Below, in pieces: positions 4,257 to 5,950 of a stretch of 5,950 nucleotides of DNA (position 1 is its first letter; each line of letters opens with the position of its first letter). Made by a program: the position numbers and the translations under genes. This DNA is from Bryobacteraceae bacterium. GTDB taxonomy: Bacteria > Acidobacteriota > Terriglobia > Bryobacterales > Bryobacteraceae. The stretch spans positions 1-5,950 of the forward strand of contig CANGVB010000259.1 of the NCBI GenBank assembly GCA_947456995.1, given 5' to 3'. The notes under the pieces are model-generated. The model was not told the DNA's origin, did not search any database, and saw nothing but the letters and a program-made list of their open reading frames with translations.

Positions 4257-5336
4257 ATGCCGTCCTGGGAAGCCAGCCGCACGGTGAATGGAAGCCGGTT
4301 GGAACTGGCAGTTCCAGTGGCCTTAATTGCCTTGGTAGCTGCCCTGGAAAGCTTCATTCATCCTATCTACCCGTCTGGGACTGTCAGCGTGCAAGCCCTT
4401 TACACGGTTCCTATATTCCTGGCAACGATTCGCGGCGGTTGGTTTGGCAGCCTGATTGCGATCACAGGCATGCTCATTGCGATGGCATGGCTTGGGTATG
4501 GCCCGATTCAGGCTGATTGGGATGGTTTCTTTGCCGGGATTCCCATCGTAACTTTAGCTGGTGTGGCAGGTGGGAGGGTCTTTTTGCGATGGCAAGCAAT
4601 GCAGAGACAAATCAATGACTTGAGGTCGGAGCTTCGAGACCGGGATGGTTTGCTGAGTCGGGGCGAAAAGATGAGCGCAGCAGGAGAGCTTGCAGTAGGG
4701 CTCGCCCATGAGCTTCAACATCCGGCATCGAGTATCAGAGGGATCGCTGTGTTGCTGAGGGATGAGGGGTTGCAGCCCGAGGCCCGATCCGAGTGCCTGA
4801 TGATTCTGGAACGGGAATGTCTACGAATCGACCGCCTGCTCAGAGAATTGCTGGAGTTTGCCAAGCCGCAACCAACGAGGGTGAGTTTGTTTTGCGCAAA
4901 CGAAATCGTGGACGAATCGATAGCGCTGGTCCGGCATTCGAGCAAGCATGGAAAGGTCGAATTCCGCAAGGCAATTGATCCGGCATTAAAGGCTGTAATG
5001 TGCGACAGGGACCAGGTGAAGCAAGTGCTGGTGAACCTGCTTCTAAACGCAGGTCAAGCGATGCAAGAGGGTGGATTGGTTGTGGTGCGCGTTGTTGGGC
5101 AGGACAAGACAGCAAAGGTGGAGGTGATCGACGAAGGGAGTGGAATTGCCACTGAGATTCTCGACAAGGTTTTTTGTCCCTTTGTAACTACACGTAAGGA
5201 TGGGACGGGGCTGGGCCTGTCTATTGCCAAGAGGATCGTTACGCAACATGGTGGAGAGCTGGTGGCAGAAAAGAACCCCGACCGTGGAATGACTTTCAGG
5301 TTCACGCTGCCCTTTGCGACTGGGTCAGGGCAATGA
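4257..5336 (+). CDS. Membrane-bound sensor histidine kinase, NtrB/AtoS-like, 359 aa
   Basis: Starts at ATG 4257 with GGAG nine bases upstream. The N-terminal sensor is a small bundle of hydrophobic helices at about 16-34, 48-80 (probably two helices around a short turn) and 90-110. It has almost no periplasmic loop and a KdpD/DUF4118-like look (ALYTVPIFLATIRGGWFGSL). A short coiled-coil-like linker (112-140) leads straight into the HisKA domain, with no PAS or HAMP. The phosphoacceptor is His151 in LAHELQHPASSIRG. The catalytic domain has all ATP-binding boxes: N-box VNLLLNAGQAM (259-269, Asn260 and Asn264), G1 DEGSGI (292-297), F-box VFCPFVTTRKDG (305-316) and G2 GTGLGL (316-321). It should autophosphorylate and pass phosphate to the regulator encoded next, whose ATG overlaps the TGA of this gene. 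Oddity: the residue four after His151 is His155, where Asn or Thr is usual. The signal is unknown. Confidence 0.93.
   Translation: MPSWEASRTVNGSRLELAVPVALIALVAALESFIHPIYPSGTVSVQALYTVPIFLATIRGGWFGSLIAITGMLIAMAWLGYGPIQADWDGFFAGIPIVTLAGVAGGRVFLRWQAMQRQINDLRSELRDRDGLLSRGEKMSAAGELAVGLAHELQHPASSIRGIAVLLRDEGLQPEARSECLMILERECLRIDRLLRELLEFAKPQPTRVSLFCANEIVDESIALVRHSSKHGKVEFRKAIDPALKAVMCDRDQVKQVLVNLLLNAGQAMQEGGLVVVRVVGQDKTAKVEVIDEGSGIATEILDKVFCPFVTTRKDGTGLGLSIAKRIVTQHGGELVAEKNPDRGMTFRFTLPFATGSGQ
4300..4316. repeat. 17-bp near-perfect palindrome inside the kinase coding start
   Basis: TGGAACTG-G-CAGTTCCA has 8-bp perfect arms around one central base. Outer GCC (4294-4296) and GGC (4319-4321) can extend it. 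It lies 43 bp after the start codon, in codons for the first membrane helix. It could be an operator or an mRNA hairpin, but the same codons also have a normal protein-coding reason to exist. Confidence 0.5.
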
Positions 5337-5950
5337 AACGCGGCAGGATATTGGTTGTAGATGATGACGAGAGCCTGAGGCGGGTGACTTCGCTGCAACT
5401 GCAAAATTGGGGCTACGAGGTGAGCGAAGCCGGAGATGGCCAGATTGCGCTGGATATGGCGCGCGAGGCGGACTTCGACGTGGTTCTGAGTGATCTGGTG
5501 ATGAGTGGATTCAGCGGTCTTGAATTGCTGCAACGACTCAGGGTGGCGCAGCCAGGCATTGCCGTGGTGATCTGTACTGCGTTTGCAACGGTGGAGAATG
5601 CGGTTACGGCAATGAAAGCGGGTGCGTGGGATTATCTGACAAAACCGATTCATCCAGAGGAGTTGCAACTGATATTGGCCAGGGCGGTGGAGCATATCAG
5701 GTTAAGGCGCGAAGTAGTTTCCTTGCGGACGGTGATCAACCAGAAATACGGCTTTGAGAGCATCATCGGGCAATCACGAGTTTTGTTGGATGTGTTGGAG
5801 ACGGCAATCCGGATATCTGCGACGAACGTAACTGTACTGATTGATGGAGAAACGGGAACGGGGAAGGAACTTCTGGCGCGGGCATTGCATGCGAATAGTC
5901 TGCGGCTGGCGGGACCATTTCTGACGATCAATTGTGCAGCGATTCCCAGA
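5333..5950 (+). CDS. NtrC-family response regulator (receiver plus sigma-54 AAA+ domain), 3' end missing
   Basis: Partial: 206 residues are visible and the frame is open at the right edge. ATG 5333 overlaps the kinase stop (ATGA at 5333-5336), so the two form one operon with coupled translation. Residues 4-120 are a receiver domain: acidic pair Asp10/Asp11 in LVVDDDES, phosphorylated Asp54 in VLSDLVM, Thr82 in ICTAFAT and Lys104 in YLTKPI. After a linker helix (about 115-140) the AAA+ sigma-54-interaction domain begins at FESIIGQS (141-148), with Walker A GETGTGKE (172-179) and the family motif FLTINCAAIP (196-205). The GAFTGA loop, Walker B and C-terminal DNA-binding helix-turn-helix would be to the right, so they cannot be confirmed. 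Phosphorylation by the upstream kinase should trigger oligomerisation and ATP-driven opening of a sigma-54 promoter. Full-length members are about 450 aa. Target genes are not identifiable here. Confidence 0.93.
   Translation, partial: MKRGRILVVDDDESLRRVTSLQLQNWGYEVSEAGDGQIALDMAREADFDVVLSDLVMSGFSGLELLQRLRVAQPGIAVVICTAFATVENAVTAMKAGAWDYLTKPIHPEELQLILARAVEHIRLRREVVSLRTVINQKYGFESIIGQSRVLLDVLETAIRISATNVTVLIDGETGTGKELLARALHANSLRLAGPFLTINCAAIPR

Noticed and set aside
5054..5695. 213-aa open frame on the - strand
   Set aside because: It is a shadow of the kinase catalytic domain and the receiver domain, both of which show complete motifs on the + strand. Its composition (His/Gln/Arg/Pro-rich) is typical of antisense translation.
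1..5950. CRISPR array, tRNA or rRNA genes, intact transposon
   Set aside because: I saw no regularly spaced repeats, no cloverleaf with a CCA-type acceptor, no rRNA-like conserved blocks and no transposase or integrase motifs.

Overview
The window looks like a chromosomal stretch from a mid-to-high GC Gram-negative soil-type bacterium. I lean towards Acidobacteriota (Terriglobia-like). The reasons are a DUF2490-type outer-membrane protein, the style of the uncharacterised secreted and membrane proteins, and a NtrB/NtrC-style two-component pair. This assignment rests on protein-family impressions only; no rRNA or marker gene is present.

Layout: (1) Positions 1-653 hold a type II toxin-antitoxin pair on the + strand. 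The antitoxin is cut at the left edge and is followed without a gap by a FitB/VapC-like PIN toxin. (2) Positions 654-1973 carry two minus-strand genes: an 88-aa protein of unknown function (778-1044) and, upstream of it in transcription, a 216-aa secreted protein of unknown function (1323-1973). The 278-bp gap between them has no convincing gene but contains a short inverted repeat resembling the end of an insertion sequence and a 12-bp tandem duplication. (3) Positions 2051-2729 hold a second, unrelated toxin-antitoxin pair on the + strand. It starts from a compact region where a -10-like hexamer, a dyad and the ribosome binding site overlap. (4) Positions 2817-3197 encode a four-helix membrane protein. 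(5) Positions 3248-3910, minus strand, encode a DUF2490-like predicted outer-membrane beta-barrel protein. (6) Positions 4257-5950, divergent from it, encode a membrane histidine kinase and an overlapping NtrC-family response regulator that runs off the right edge.

Working together: both toxin-antitoxin pairs should be self-contained, autoregulated modules. The kinase should sense a signal at or in the inner membrane through a small helix bundle with no periplasmic or PAS domain, then phosphorylate Asp54 of the regulator. The regulator has an AAA+ domain and so probably activates a sigma-54 promoter outside the window. The divergent DUF2490 gene is a candidate target by position only. No clear sigma-54 promoter is visible in the shared 346-bp region.

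I found no RNA genes, CRISPR array or intact mobile element. The points most worth a second look are the altered H-box of the kinase, the perfect hairpin in its leader, the palindrome in its early coding sequence, the superimposed control region of the second toxin-antitoxin pair, the missing canonical Glu in the second toxin, and the conserved-looking but unnamed 216-aa secreted protein.
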